Below are positions 55,018 to 64,000 of a stretch of 64,000 bases of DNA, piece by piece. Made by a program: the position numbers and the translations under genes. The DNA is from Primulina eburnea (lineage: Eukaryota > Streptophyta > Magnoliopsida > Lamiales > Gesneriaceae): positions 13,416,183 to 13,480,182 of the forward strand of contig NC_133117.1 in NCBI RefSeq assembly GCF_022965805.1, in the 5' to 3' direction. Numbering within the stretch: position 1 is the stretch's first letter; every line of letters begins with the position of its first letter. The notes below the pieces were generated by a model. That model had not been told where the DNA came from, searched no databases, and saw only the letters and a program-made list of their open reading frames with translations.

Positions 55018-55794
55018 TGTAATGCCCGAGATTTTATCTTGTTAATCCGAGATTATTGACTTATAAATTGATGTGATTATGAAAGGAATAGACCGAGAAA
55101 GATAAGAGGATGCATGTTATATGTGCGAGGACATAAGGCCTGGCGCATATGTGCAGAGATGAGACGTGCATATGCGCGAGCAAGCCACAAGACCATGTGC
55201 ATATGCGCGAGACAAGGCGCGCATATTCGCGAGCATGTCAAATTCTCAAGTGTCAAGACAATAGGTCTCGCGCATATGCGCAGGGACAGGGCGCGCATAT
55301 GTGCGAGCAGAGGAATTATGTTGCGCCGAGACAGTACGTCTCGCGCATATGCGCCGATGATAGTCACGCATATGCGCGAGACGTGCAGTATGAATATCAA
55401 TCAACATGTCTTCTCATGCATATTTATATGTAAAATTCTTCATTTCCCCTTCAGAATGAACAATAAGAAATTGAGAATTCATGGGAAATCCTCAAAGCTT
55501 CTTCAGAGATTAAGATTTTGATTTTACAAGATCCAGCCGTCTGATTTTCTATCCGAGAATAGTTTCGTGCTTATCCTGTCAAGGGCTTCATAAGGACGTA
55601 ATTTTTTTTATTTTTCAACATGGTTTGAAAATTTATTGTTGAAGGAATCATGATTTGAGTTATATTATGTGTTCCTGAGATTGTGAATCATATAATCATA
55701 ACTGGATCAAAGAAGGGATACCATATGAAATTGTTACCATTTTCATATTGATTTGATTGAGATTATACTGATTTTGAGAATATCAGATTGTTTT
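55018..55794 (+). repeat. Element H 3' LTR, 5' portion
   Basis: Corresponds to about 48827-49604 of the 5' LTR, including the palindrome array (55140-55382). Interrupted after ATCAGATTGTTTT by element I. Confidence 0.9.
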
Positions 55795-57499
55795 TGTGAG
55801 AACCCGAAAATTTCGACCGAAGCAAATCAAGTAAGTAATATAAAAATTAATTAAAATAATTCAGTAATTTTCGTTTCAATTAAACTACTTGAATAATAAC
55901 TTAAATCTCATCAAATTTAACTCGAGAAAGTAGATTCTAAGCTCGGGGATTAGCTCAACAGGAGGCCAAGCTACAAGTAAGTGTATCCATTGAAGTGTTG
56001 CCAAGGGAGGAGTAAAACCCCAGCTCAGGAACGCGAACTTTCAGCTCGAAGAAGCTCAACCAAGCTTGTCCTAACAAGACCACAAATGGAGCTAAAAGGT
56101 GAGCTAAAAGCTTTGGACAAATTAAAGATGCAAGAGATGGCTTTTGAGTAAACGAAAAAGGGAGCTAAGGGCTTGAGCTTTAGGTTAGGACAACATTATT
56201 ATGCAAGAAGGTGACCTTTGGTGCTTTGCATGCCTTGACCACATTCATGGCTTGTCTTGGAGAGCAAGGTTTCGACCAAGGCTAGATGAGGGGTCATTCC
56301 TTGGCCTATAAATAGGAGATATCATGCAATGTAAAGCCTTACAAAAATTCAAGCAAATGTTTCGGCCCTCCTCTTCCCTCACCCTTCAAAATTTTCGGTT
56401 TTCCTCATTCCACACAAGTCACGGCCGAAAAATCAAGAAGGAAGAAGGAAGTCTTGTTCTAGCAGTTCGGAGTTGCTTTTCCGTGTCAAAGTGCTGCCCG
56501 ATCAACGACAACAGTTGTTAAAATCACGACGAAGTGCTGCCGAATTTTTGAGGAGAAAGCTTCATTCAAAAATCTACAAGGGTAAGTGGGCTTTTGATAT
56601 ATATTCGTTTGTATTTTTAAACTTGAATATGTATATCATGACATGCATGTATGTGTGTCTTCATTTTCGAAAATTGCTAAGCCATTCTGTTTAAAATTTC
56701 GATCGATTATGTGTTCTCTTCTATGCTTCGAAATTCGTTGATTCCGCTGTGTCCGTATGAAAACTCTGAAATCTGAAAATCTGAAAAGTTCTGTCTGTTA
56801 CTTCTGAATTCTGTTTGCACTGTTACGATTCGAATTTGAAATGGGACGAGAATTGTGATTCTGTCTGGCCCCCATTGGTGGGTATAAAACCATGTTCTGT
56901 CTGGCCCCCATTGGTGGGTATAAAACCATGTTCTGGCCTCACCCCTTAGAGGACTAACATATTGGGGACAATTTGACCATGGAAATGAGATGAGTAACAG
57001 TGTTCTGTCTGTTCTGATATGTTCTGTTCCGAATATCTGTATTGCTTATGTTTTGTTCTGAATCATTTGATAAGTTCTATCCTTTGAATCGTAAACGTCT
57101 AATTAAGTTAAAGATATTGATTTTGAAAGTTTGTTAAAGAAGAGTTCTAAGAAACTAAGTTCTATATGTATTTTTGGAATCGATCGACCCCCACTTGCTG
57201 AGTGTTTCCCAAAACACTCACCCCTTACAAATTTCAGGAAAAGTGAGGGACAACTGGATGAGGAAGAGCAAAACGCTTTCTGGGGATGGTGAATCGGAGA
57301 TCAAGATCGGAACTCAACATTCTACTTTTCTTTCGTTTCCGCTAATTGAAACTCTGATGTATTTTATTCCTTTGTCATTGTAAGACAATATTTCATTTAT
57401 GAAAAAGACTGGTTTGATTTGATACGAGGCTTTATTGTTTTCAATTTAATTGTTAAACAATGCCGGATGTCACCGACGCTTCGGACTCGGGGCGTGACA
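55795..57499 (+). repeat. Element I 5' LTR
   Basis: 1,705 bp. TATA box at 56307. A 36-bp unit with CTGTCTGGCCCCCATTGGTG and GGGTATAAAACC is duplicated at 56859-56930. The end GACTCGGGGCGTGACA lies six bases before the PBS. Confidence 0.88.
56307..56315 (+). promoter_or_regulatory. TATA box of element I LTR
   Basis: GCCTATAAATAGGAG. Expected start near 56340. Confidence 0.65.
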
Positions 57500-57505
57500 T
57501 TTAAG

Positions 57506-57518
57506 TGGTATCAGAGCT
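57506..57518 (+). other. Element I primer-binding site
   Basis: TGGTATCAGAGCT six bases after the LTR, initiator Met tRNA type. Confidence 0.92.
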
Positions 57519-57766
57519 ACCAGGTTCATAATCCCGCTGGGATTTTGACAGACAAAATTTGACAAAACTTTGGCAAAAGCCTAGTGCATCCCAATCTGAA
57601 CCCAACCTTCATCTGTTCTCTAAAAATTCGAACAGCTCCAAAAATCTATCCTTTCGGTCAGTCATTCCGAAAATCCTTATTATTGAAAATTCCACGACAA
57701 CTTTGTTGCTACTATTTGTGCTTCGTGCCTTTCTACGATTCTGATGATTTATTTTTATCCTAGGAA

Positions 57767-58270
57767 ATGGCTGCCCCTCGTACTCGCGCACAGGCTGCTC
57801 TGTGCATGCGTCAGCTTACCATCGATAACCACGCTAGGAAAATAGCGACTTGAAAGGCGCGACTAGCCAAAGGGAAATTGGAAAGGCAAGAGCTGAATGA
57901 GATTAGGCACCTGCTGGAGTCGGACGTACAGCGACTCACTCATCATTTGGATGTAGCTGAAAGTCAAATGCTACAGATACCGACGAATTCGATTCGCTTC
58001 GCGCGCTTGGTTTCAATCAACAAGGATTTACTTGAGAGAATTGAGATAGAAAAGGATCGCGCTGCTCAGGCCCGTCAGCGCCAGGAGGAGTACATCGCCA
58101 AGCAGGATCGGTATATTTCGAAGCTCCACGACACTATGGATCGGCTCCAAGACCAGAATAACTACCTACATTCAGTGATAGAAAACATGGAGGAAGCAGA
58201 AGTAGCACCCATGGAGGTAGATGGAGTCGAGAGCGATAGTGATAGCGACGGAGGAGATGTGTTCGATTAA
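57767..58270 (+). pseudogene. Element I extra ORF 1 (coiled coil, one stop)
   Basis: ATG 57767 (MAAPRTRAQAALCMRQLT). A TGA at 57851-57853 interrupts after 28 codons. The frame then stays open to 58270, reading ERQELNEIRHLLESDVQRL, ERIEIEKDRAAQARQRQEEY and DRLQDQNNYLHSVIENMEEA, a long heptad-type coiled coil, and an acidic end (ESDSDSDGGDVFD). No known domain. It lies between PBS and gag, where most plant gypsy elements have only a leader. The ATG is preceded by TTTTTATCCTAG/GAA, which looks like a 3' splice site. Confidence 0.7.
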
Positions 58271-58411
58271 ATTAGCAAATTTTTAACAGAATATCTGGAT
58301 TGTAATAAAGTTGTGACCGAGAAAAATATTATTTCGAAACTTTCTATTATTGCATATTCAAAATTTGACAAATATCTTATGAAAATGTTCTTTTCTTATT
58401 AGGAACACTAC

Positions 58412-58972
58412 ATGGATCCCCAAAACATCATAAATGAACTCCAAAGTCAACTTCAAGAGCAAGAGATGGAAATTAAAATACTGAAAGAAAGAAATGAGAA
58501 ACTAGAAAGAGATAACTACCAATTGGATGGAAACAATATATGTATAGGGGAAGACCTTCGGGAAGCCAGAGTTGAGGAAAAGAAATTGCGCGATGACGTC
58601 AGACGATACGCTGCGTATCATCTAGAGTCGGAACGACAGCATGAGATCACCAAACAAGAGCTGAAGAAAGCGCAAGATAGGATTCTTACGCTCCAAATCC
58701 GAAGTGATGGCCTTCTCAGTATTCAACATCGTCTTGAGGAAAAGATTGGAGAACAAGAAATCGATGAGAAAGTAAGCCAATCGACAATACAAGAACTGCA
58801 GGACCAAGTGAACAACCTTGATCACCACAACACGCAACTGCAGAATTACATCGAGCATCTACAAAATGAGATGGTCAACATGGAAGAACTCATAGAGCAA
58901 TTGGAAGAAAATCCAATAGAAGAAGAAGAAATTAACGAGGCTGTAGGAGACGGCGAAGTGTTAGATGAATAG
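58412..58972 (+). CDS. Element I extra ORF 2 (coiled coil, intact)
   Basis: 186 residues, open, MDPQNIINELQSQLQEQEME at the start. It is almost entirely coiled-coil: KILKERNEKLERDNYQL, KKLRDDVRRYAAYHLESE, STIQELQDQVNNLDHHNTQL and EHLQNEMVNMEELIEQLEEN, ending in acidic EEEEINEAV…VLDE. Function unknown; similar in layout to ORF 1 (coiled coil plus acidic tail), so the two may be old duplicates or parts of one spliced protein. A TTCTTTTCTTATTAG/GAAC tract lies just before its ATG, again acceptor-like. It might help in particle assembly or interact with Gag, but that is a guess. Confidence 0.75.
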   Translation: MDPQNIINELQSQLQEQEMEIKILKERNEKLERDNYQLDGNNICIGEDLREARVEEKKLRDDVRRYAAYHLESERQHEITKQELKKAQDRILTLQIRSDGLLSIQHRLEEKIGEQEIDEKVSQSTIQELQDQVNNLDHHNTQLQNYIEHLQNEMVNMEELIEQLEENPIEEEEINEAVGDGEVLDE

Positions 58973-59127
58973 GGAGAAAAGGACCCTAGATTATCTTTTG
59001 ATTGTATCTAGGATTACTTGATTTAATCTTTGGTTGTATGCAAATCCTTTTCAATATTAATAAAATTATTCCTTTGATTAAATTTTGTGGCAAACAAATT
59101 AATAGAGAAAATACGTGTTTATAGGAG

Positions 59128-60195
59128 ATGGCAGGCAGACCACCCCGAAACAACCGTAACGCTCGGGACGCCAACCAAAACGATAATCCACCACCACCGC
59201 CACCACCCAGAGTAAACCTCAGTCAAGAGGATATGATGGCAATAGCAACTATCGTCGCTGCAACATTACAAGGATTTGTGAATCCACTGGCCAACGCCAT
59301 CCAACCACCCCAAGAACCTCAGCCACGTGGGATTAAGTATCACTATGAATCTCTCAGAAGGAATCGAGTTCCAACTTTCGATGGGAACCCAGATCCGGAA
59401 GTCAGTCACAACTGGCTCAAGAACGTTGAAACACAACTACATCTACTGGAGGTACCGGAAGAATTGAGAGTGGAAGTCGTGACCCCGTTTTTGGAGGATC
59501 GGGCTAGGAAATGGTGGGAAACTGTGTCGCTACCTTTAGCTGAAGTAGAAGATATCACGTGGCAAATTTTCAAAAGAGAATACTTGAAACAATACTATCC
59601 GGCCGAGTTTCGTCTACAAAAGCTGAATGAGTTTGAGAATTTCAGACAGTCACCAGATATGACGGTAATGGAGTACACGTCAAAATTCAACGATTTAGGA
59701 ACTTACGTTCCGACAATCATGTAAGATGAGACGTTAAAAATGCACCGCTACAAGAAGGGACTAAACAGCCGAATTCAGTCGGCACTGGCAGTGTACAAAC
59801 CAAGCAGCTTTTCGGACTTGATGGGCGCTGCAATGAGTGCAGAAACCGATATCAAGCGACGAGAAGAAGAAAACAAGAACAAGAGACCATTGAACAATCA
59901 ATCCACGCAGAATAATCTCAAGTTCAAGAAACCAAATTATTCAGGAGGGTCCTTCAAAGGAAGTTCTGGCAGTAATGGTAGCACCGAAGGAAAATGGTGT
60001 GACACATGTCGACAAAAACATATTGGGGAATGTTATCGGCAGACAGGCGCTTGTTTCAAGTGCGGGAAAGTGGGCCATAGAATTAAAGACTGTCCAGACA
60101 ACAAGGACAAAGGGTCGGGACCCAACAAACAACATGAAAACAAGACAAATGCTCGGGTTTATGCCATAACCCAGGAAGAAGCCGATAATAGCAAC
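59128..60195 (+). pseudogene. Element I gag (single nonsense codon)
   Basis: ATG 59128 (MAGRPPRNNRNARD), proline run, then a capsid-like core (RNRVPTFDGNPDPEVSHNWL, DRARKWWETVS, FENFRQSPDMTVMEYTSKF). TAA at 59722-59724 after VPTIM; the same frame goes on [18 protein letters not shown], a basic linker and the zinc knuckle [14 protein letters not shown]. It continues without a break into protease, so gag-pol was one reading frame with no intron, unlike B. Confidence 0.87.
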
Positions 60196-61442
60196 GAAGT
60201 TGTGGCAGGTACCATCTTACTCAATAAAACGCCTGCGTATGCTTTGTTTAATTGTGGTGCCACCCATTCGTTTGTGTCTAGAAGATATGCAAAGAAGCTT
60301 AAACTTGAACATGATATTCTTAGCGAACCGTTAAGAGTAGCAACACCGGCTAGTAAAATAGTCGAAACCCGCAAAGTATATCGAAACTGTAAAATTTGTA
60401 TCGACAAACAAATTTTCGAAGTAGAATTAATCCAACTCAATATGGTGGAGTTTGACATCATTCTTGGAATGGATTGGTTAGCTAAAAACCATGCCATAGT
60501 AGACTGTCAGAAGAAAGAAATTAGACTTCAAACTCCAACAAAGAGGGAAGTAATATATCAAGGGAAATCCAAAGAAAGAAAATCTCTGCTATCTGCCTCG
60601 CAAGCCTGGAAAGCCATAAAGGGAGGAGAAGAGATTTATCTGGCAGTAATTAATGAAGCTAAAGAGGAAGAAGTCCCAAAGTTGGAAGATATTCCAATTG
60701 TTCAAGAATTTCCAGACGTTTTTCCCGAAGACTTTCCAGGAGAGATACCCGATAGAGAAGTAGAATTTGAAATCAACTTGGTCCCTGGTACGGCACCAAT
60801 CTCTAAGGCACCATACCGAATGGCTCCAGCTGAATTAAAAGAGCTAAAGGACCAACTGCAAGAACTACTGGACAAAAAGCAGGTTCGTCCCAGTACATCA
60901 CCGTGGGGAGCCCCAGTGCTTTTCGTAAAGAAAAAAGACGGGATCATGAGACTATGTATTGACTACAGGGAGTTGAACAAGATCACTATCAAGAATAAGT
61001 ACCCACTCCCGAGAATAGATGACCTTTTCGACCAGCTGAAAGGAGCTAAAGTTTTCTCAAAACTTGATCTCAGATCAGGTTACCATCAGTTAAAAGTCAA
61101 AGCGGAAGATAGCCCTAAGACCGCTTTTAGGACAAGGTATGGGCACTACGAATTCACGGTAATGCCGTTTGGTCTGACCAATGCTCCCGCAGCATTCATG
61201 GATCTTATGAGCCGGGTATTCAAACCGTACCTCGACAAGTTCGTGGTAGTGTTCATAGATGACATCTTGGTGTACTCACCAAGTGAGGAAGAACATAGTG
61301 AACATCTGCATCTCACCTTGCAAACATTACGAGAGAAAGAACTCTATGCCAAATTCAAAAAGTGTGAATTCTGGCTAAAGAGTGTGGCGTTCCTAGGTCA
61401 TATAATCTCAGAGCAAGGGGTGTCAGTAGACCGGGTTGGCCA
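60196..61442 (+). pseudogene. Element I protease and RT (truncated by deletion and element L)
   Basis: Protease: the catalytic motif reads [13 protein letters not shown] where [11 protein letters not shown] is usual, so the catalytic Asp is Asn and protease should be dead. [12 protein letters not shown] is intact. RT is complete in motifs: [76 protein letters not shown] and the catalytic [23 protein letters not shown] follows, then about 25 bp are lost (frame change into WPQPKTV), and L starts at 61456. RNase H and integrase would be on the far side of L. Confidence 0.88.
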
Positions 61443-61654
61443 CAACCAAAGACAGTGTAAGGCCCAAGAATCTAATTACCGTAATCTGAAATGATTTGGG
61501 TATAATTACCGTAATTTAAGATTAATCTGGAATGATTTATTGATCAATTGACATGATTGAGGTTATACAAACTTGAATGAAGAAGACGGGCATCGTTACA
61601 TTATGAGCGAAGATGTTCAACCGAACATCTCAAGATGTTCGGCCGAACATCTCG

Positions 61655-61798
61655 GCGCATATGCGCGAGATAAGTCGCGCATATGCGCGACCTGTCCAGA
61701 AGGATCGGCGCATATGCGCGACGTAGAGGGCGCATATGCGCGGGAGGGACAGTAGGTTCAGCGCATATGCGCGAGAAGAGTGGCGCATATGCGCGCGG
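61655..61798. repeat. GCGCATATGCGC palindrome array, L LTR
   Basis: Six exact copies of the 12-bp palindrome in 144 bp (starting 61655, 61677, 61708, 61730 and on), upstream of a TATA-like run. Confidence 0.92.
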
Positions 61799-62589
61799 CA
61801 TGCAGCCTGAAATTGAGCCACTTGGCTTCGTGCATGTACGTGTATGTATTTATATATATATACATGAGTCTTCAGAAGGTAAGAAACAAAGGAAGTCGAG
61901 GAAAGAGGGAAAGAAAAGGGTTCGAAGCATAGACTTGCGATTTTTTATGAAATCCGTCCGTCTGATTTTGAATCTGACTGCGGTACTGAGTTCCTATCGA
62001 CGTAGGCTACAACTGGACGTAAGTTTTGCTACGTTTTGATATGATTTGAAATTATGGTATTGTCAGAATCTGATATGATTCATATATGATGTTTTTGGCA
62101 TGTTAGACATCGTATAATCGAAACCGGACTGAGGAACAGATACCATATGAAATTGTTATGATTTTTAGAGTTGAGTTGATTGAGAATTGATATCAGAATT
62201 GAGTTGTTATCGAGTATGAGATATTAGAATTAATATCTGATTGATATGGTATTGTTGGGTATATTGATATTATACCGTTATGCCATCGATATTGAAGTAG
62301 GTTAAGTATTGAGCAGAACAGATTTGATTCGAGTGGTGTATTGATATTATACTCCTCGATATTGTTCTTGTCAGATTGAGTATTGACAGATTTGAGTTCG
62401 AGACTTCGACAGAATCAGAGTATCAGAAAGAAAGGTATAAATTAATGTTGAGTTGGGATTGCACAACTCGAGTAAGGTTTGACTCGAGTCTCCCTAAATC
62501 ACATATTTAGATTATTACATTGAGATTTGTAATTGATAAGATTGACGTTGTTGTCTATTGATTTATAGTCATTGCATGTATTGATTACT

Positions 62590-62840
62590 GAGTTGTTGAG
62601 TCATTGGCTGATTCGCCTAGTCACCGGCTGAGTCGTCTGGTTATTGACTGATTCGTCTAGCTATCGGCTGTTTCGCCTAGCTATTGGCTGATTCGCTTAT
62701 TTATTGACTGATTCGTCTATATATTGACTGATTCGTCTATCTATTGACTGATTCGTCTAGCTATCGGCTGTTTCGCCTAGCTATTGGCTGATTCGCTTAA
62801 ATCTTGACTGAGTTATCAATTCTGTGGCTGTTTCGCCCAG
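62590..62840 (+). repeat. 21-bp tandem array, L LTR
   Basis: About 11-12 units of the form TATTGACTGATTCGTCTAGC and the variant TATCGGCTGTTTCGCCTAGC, the reverse complement of the K arrays. The two unit types alternate in blocks, a sign of higher-order duplication. Confidence 0.88.
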
Positions 62841-63375
62841 ACATCGGGATCCCTAGGTTAGAGTTGAGTCGAGTCTGAGACGACGCGTTATTTGAGTCGA
62901 GTTTGAGTCTGAGTATGATTCATTGTTTGATATTGATTTATGTTCTGATTTGATACATGTTATGAATATTTGTTATTATGCTTTTATATATGTTTTTATA
63001 TGACTGCATGTTTACATTGTTTATACTGGGATATTCATATCTCACCGGAGTTATCCGGCTGTTGTCTTGTTTTGTATGTGTGCATGACAACAGGTGGGGC
63101 TGGATCAGGGTCAAGAAGAGGATGGGGGAAGATAGATAGCGTGGAGATCCGGGCTTGGCAGCAACTTAGGATTCAGCTTTGATTTATAGTTGAACCTAGT
63201 TTAATTGTGTAGATAACACAAGAATTGTATGTTTATGTTTAATATGTAATTTGAGTAAATTACATTACGTTTCCGCTTTGTATTTTAAAAAAAAATTTAG
63301 ACCCTGTTTTATAATTTATTAATTAGTCCCAATGATGATTAAGATCATGATTAGCGTCCGGGTCCCCACAACAGG

Positions 63376-63388
63376 TGGTATCAGAGCG
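63376..63388 (+). other. Element L primer-binding site
   Basis: TGGTATCAGAGCG, five bases after the LTR, initiator Met tRNA type. Confidence 0.92.
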
Positions 63389-63641
63389 ATAGATCCTTTA
63401 GATTGAGATAGAAGAGGCTAGTGAGCGGAGTATATTGAATTTTCTTCCTTGCTTTTGAATGCTAGCATGTCTTACTGCTTTATATAATACTTGTTACTTG
63501 ATTTATCTGATTTGATTTTGTAATATGTATAATTGGGAACGAATCTGAATTGATTCTCGATCAGCAGTAAGATGATCGGGAGGGAGATTGAATTGAAACA
63601 GATGTGTTGGATTGGGTCACTAATCCTTTTGAGTTTCAGAT

Positions 63642-64000
63642 ATGCCTCCTAGACGAATTCCAAAACAGGGTAGTACATCGAATCCTCCAATGGATGTAAC
63701 ACCGACTCCAATGGAAACCTTTCTGAAGAGGTTTCAGTCATTTAAACCACCCACTCTGAAAGGTACTGAGACATCAGTCGAGTGTGAGAGTTGCTTAGGT
63801 AGCATTGAGTTGCTGTTTGATTCACTGGAGTACAGTGATGAGCGCCGGATTAAATTGATTGGGCACCAGTTGCTTGATGTTGCACAAAGCTGGTGGGTTA
63901 CAATGAAGAGGGCCTTGGAGCAACGAGGTACGATTATTACTTGGGATGTGTTTAAAACTGAGTTTTATCAGAGATTTTTCCCATTATCGCACAGAAAAGA
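63642..64000 (+). CDS. Element L gag, N-terminal part (continues beyond the window)
   Basis: ATG 63642 (MPPRRIPKQGSTSNPPMDV). It is open to the window end with METFLKRFQSFKPPTLKG, SVECESCLGSIELLFDSLEY, DERRIKLIGHQLLDVAQSWW and FKTEFYQRFFPLSHRK. Nearly the same as gag of K with scattered substitutions. No stop in 119 codons, whereas K has its only stop later. Forms the particle and binds RNA. Whether pol is intact cannot be seen. Confidence 0.9.
   Translation, partial: MPPRRIPKQGSTSNPPMDVTPTPMETFLKRFQSFKPPTLKGTETSVECESCLGSIELLFDSLEYSDERRIKLIGHQLLDVAQSWWVTMKRALEQRGTIITWDVFKTEFYQRFFPLSHRK

Larger units (their letters stand above)
48827..55794 (+). mobile_element. Ty3/gypsy element H (3' LTR split by element I)
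   Basis: 5' LTR 48827-50732, PBS 50738, gag/pol remnants 50996-54910, polypurine tract 55006-55017, 3' LTR from 55018, cut at 55794 by element I. Its remainder lies beyond the window, so the TSD (left flank GCCAG) cannot be tested. The LTRs differ at many positions, so H is clearly older than A, B and K. Inserted in the 3' part of copia F. Confidence 0.9.
55795..61455 (+). mobile_element. Ty3/gypsy element I with two extra 5' ORFs (split by L)
   Basis: LTR 55795-57499 (TGTGAGAACCCG…GGGCGTGACA), PBS 57506, two coiled-coil ORFs (57767-58270, 58412-58972), gag (59128) and protease-RT to 61442, where element L is inserted. The 3' part lies beyond the window. Inserted in the 3' LTR of H. Lineage: chromovirus-like by RT motifs, but unlike B, H and J in its leader region. 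Confidence 0.9.
61456..63370 (+). repeat. Element L 5' LTR
   Basis: 1,915 bp, TGTAAGGCCCAAG…GGTCCCCACA. It holds the perfect 20-bp palindrome AGATGTTCGGCCGAACATCT (61633-61652), six GCGCATATGCGC copies (61655-61798), a TATATATATATA stretch (about 61851-61862), and the 21-bp array (62590-62840). Confidence 0.92.
61456..64000 (+). mobile_element. Ty3/gypsy element L (5' part; runs off the window)
   Basis: LTR 61456-63370, PBS 63376, gag from 63642, open to the window end. Plus-strand relative of K: same LTR arrays and near-identical gag start. Inserted in pol of element I (left flank GACAG). The youngest layer of the nest by position. Confidence 0.9.

Noticed and set aside
56324..56694. Overlapping ORFs in 56324-56694 after a TATA box as a small host gene
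   Set aside because: They lie inside the element I LTR; the TATA box belongs to the LTR promoter.

Overview
This 64 kb window looks like a transposon-filled intergenic block of a flowering-plant nuclear genome. I find no host gene. Almost all of it can be assigned to LTR retrotransposons (mostly Ty3/gypsy chromovirus-like, one Ty1/copia), one dead CACTA DNA transposon and LTRs carrying a 5S rRNA-like promoter. Primer-binding sites are of the initiator-Met tRNA type (TGGTATCAGAGC). A eudicot is likely. The downstream ORF of the copia element resembles retroelement ORFs I remember from Lamiales, but that placement is weak.

Layout, left part (1-21,509): a 5S-type LTR tail (1-245), then an old gypsy LTR plus gag start, 'D' (246-832 and 20,391-21,509). 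D is split by gypsy element A (833-20,385, TSD GATCA, LTRs of 2,235 bp each). A itself contains gypsy element B (3,315-13,799, TSD AATTT, LTRs of 2,834 bp each) and solo LTR C (14,955-16,468, TSD AAAGT). B is the best-preserved element. It has gag, protease, RT, RNase H and integrase with a chromodomain-like tail, a candidate spliceosomal intron between gag and protease, and a deletion in the integrase zinc-binding region.

Middle part (21,510-28,513): a decayed CACTA transposase on the minus strand, interrupted by a 3.9 kb chimeric retroelement (24,148-28,047, TSD GCACC). The chimera joins a minus-strand gypsy LTR, gypsy pol pieces in alternating orientation, a copia gag piece and a complete 5S-type LTR. 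Removing it and one TSD copy restores the CACTA reading frame.

Right part (28,514-64,000): Ty1/copia element F sits in the CACTA element. F holds solo LTR G (30,652-39,561, TSD CAGTT), which is split by gypsy element K (31,233-38,383, minus strand, TSD AACAA). It also holds truncated minus-strand gypsy element J (about 39,590-44,038) and gypsy element H (from 48,827). H's 3' LTR is split by gypsy element I (from 55,795), whose pol is split by gypsy element L (61,456 to the window end). This gives a five-level nest: CACTA > F > H > I > L. Beyond pol, F carries an antisense ORF with its own TATA box and a divergent sense ORF.

Relations: A, H, K and L share a gag/pol type. A and K share the same eroded pol stretch although both have complete LTR pairs and clean TSDs, which suggests a defective lineage mobilised in trans. 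B, I and J are other gypsy lineages. Several LTRs carry GC-rich palindromic repeat arrays, which are family-specific but occupy similar promoter-proximal positions. All identity and age statements are by-eye comparisons, not computed alignments.
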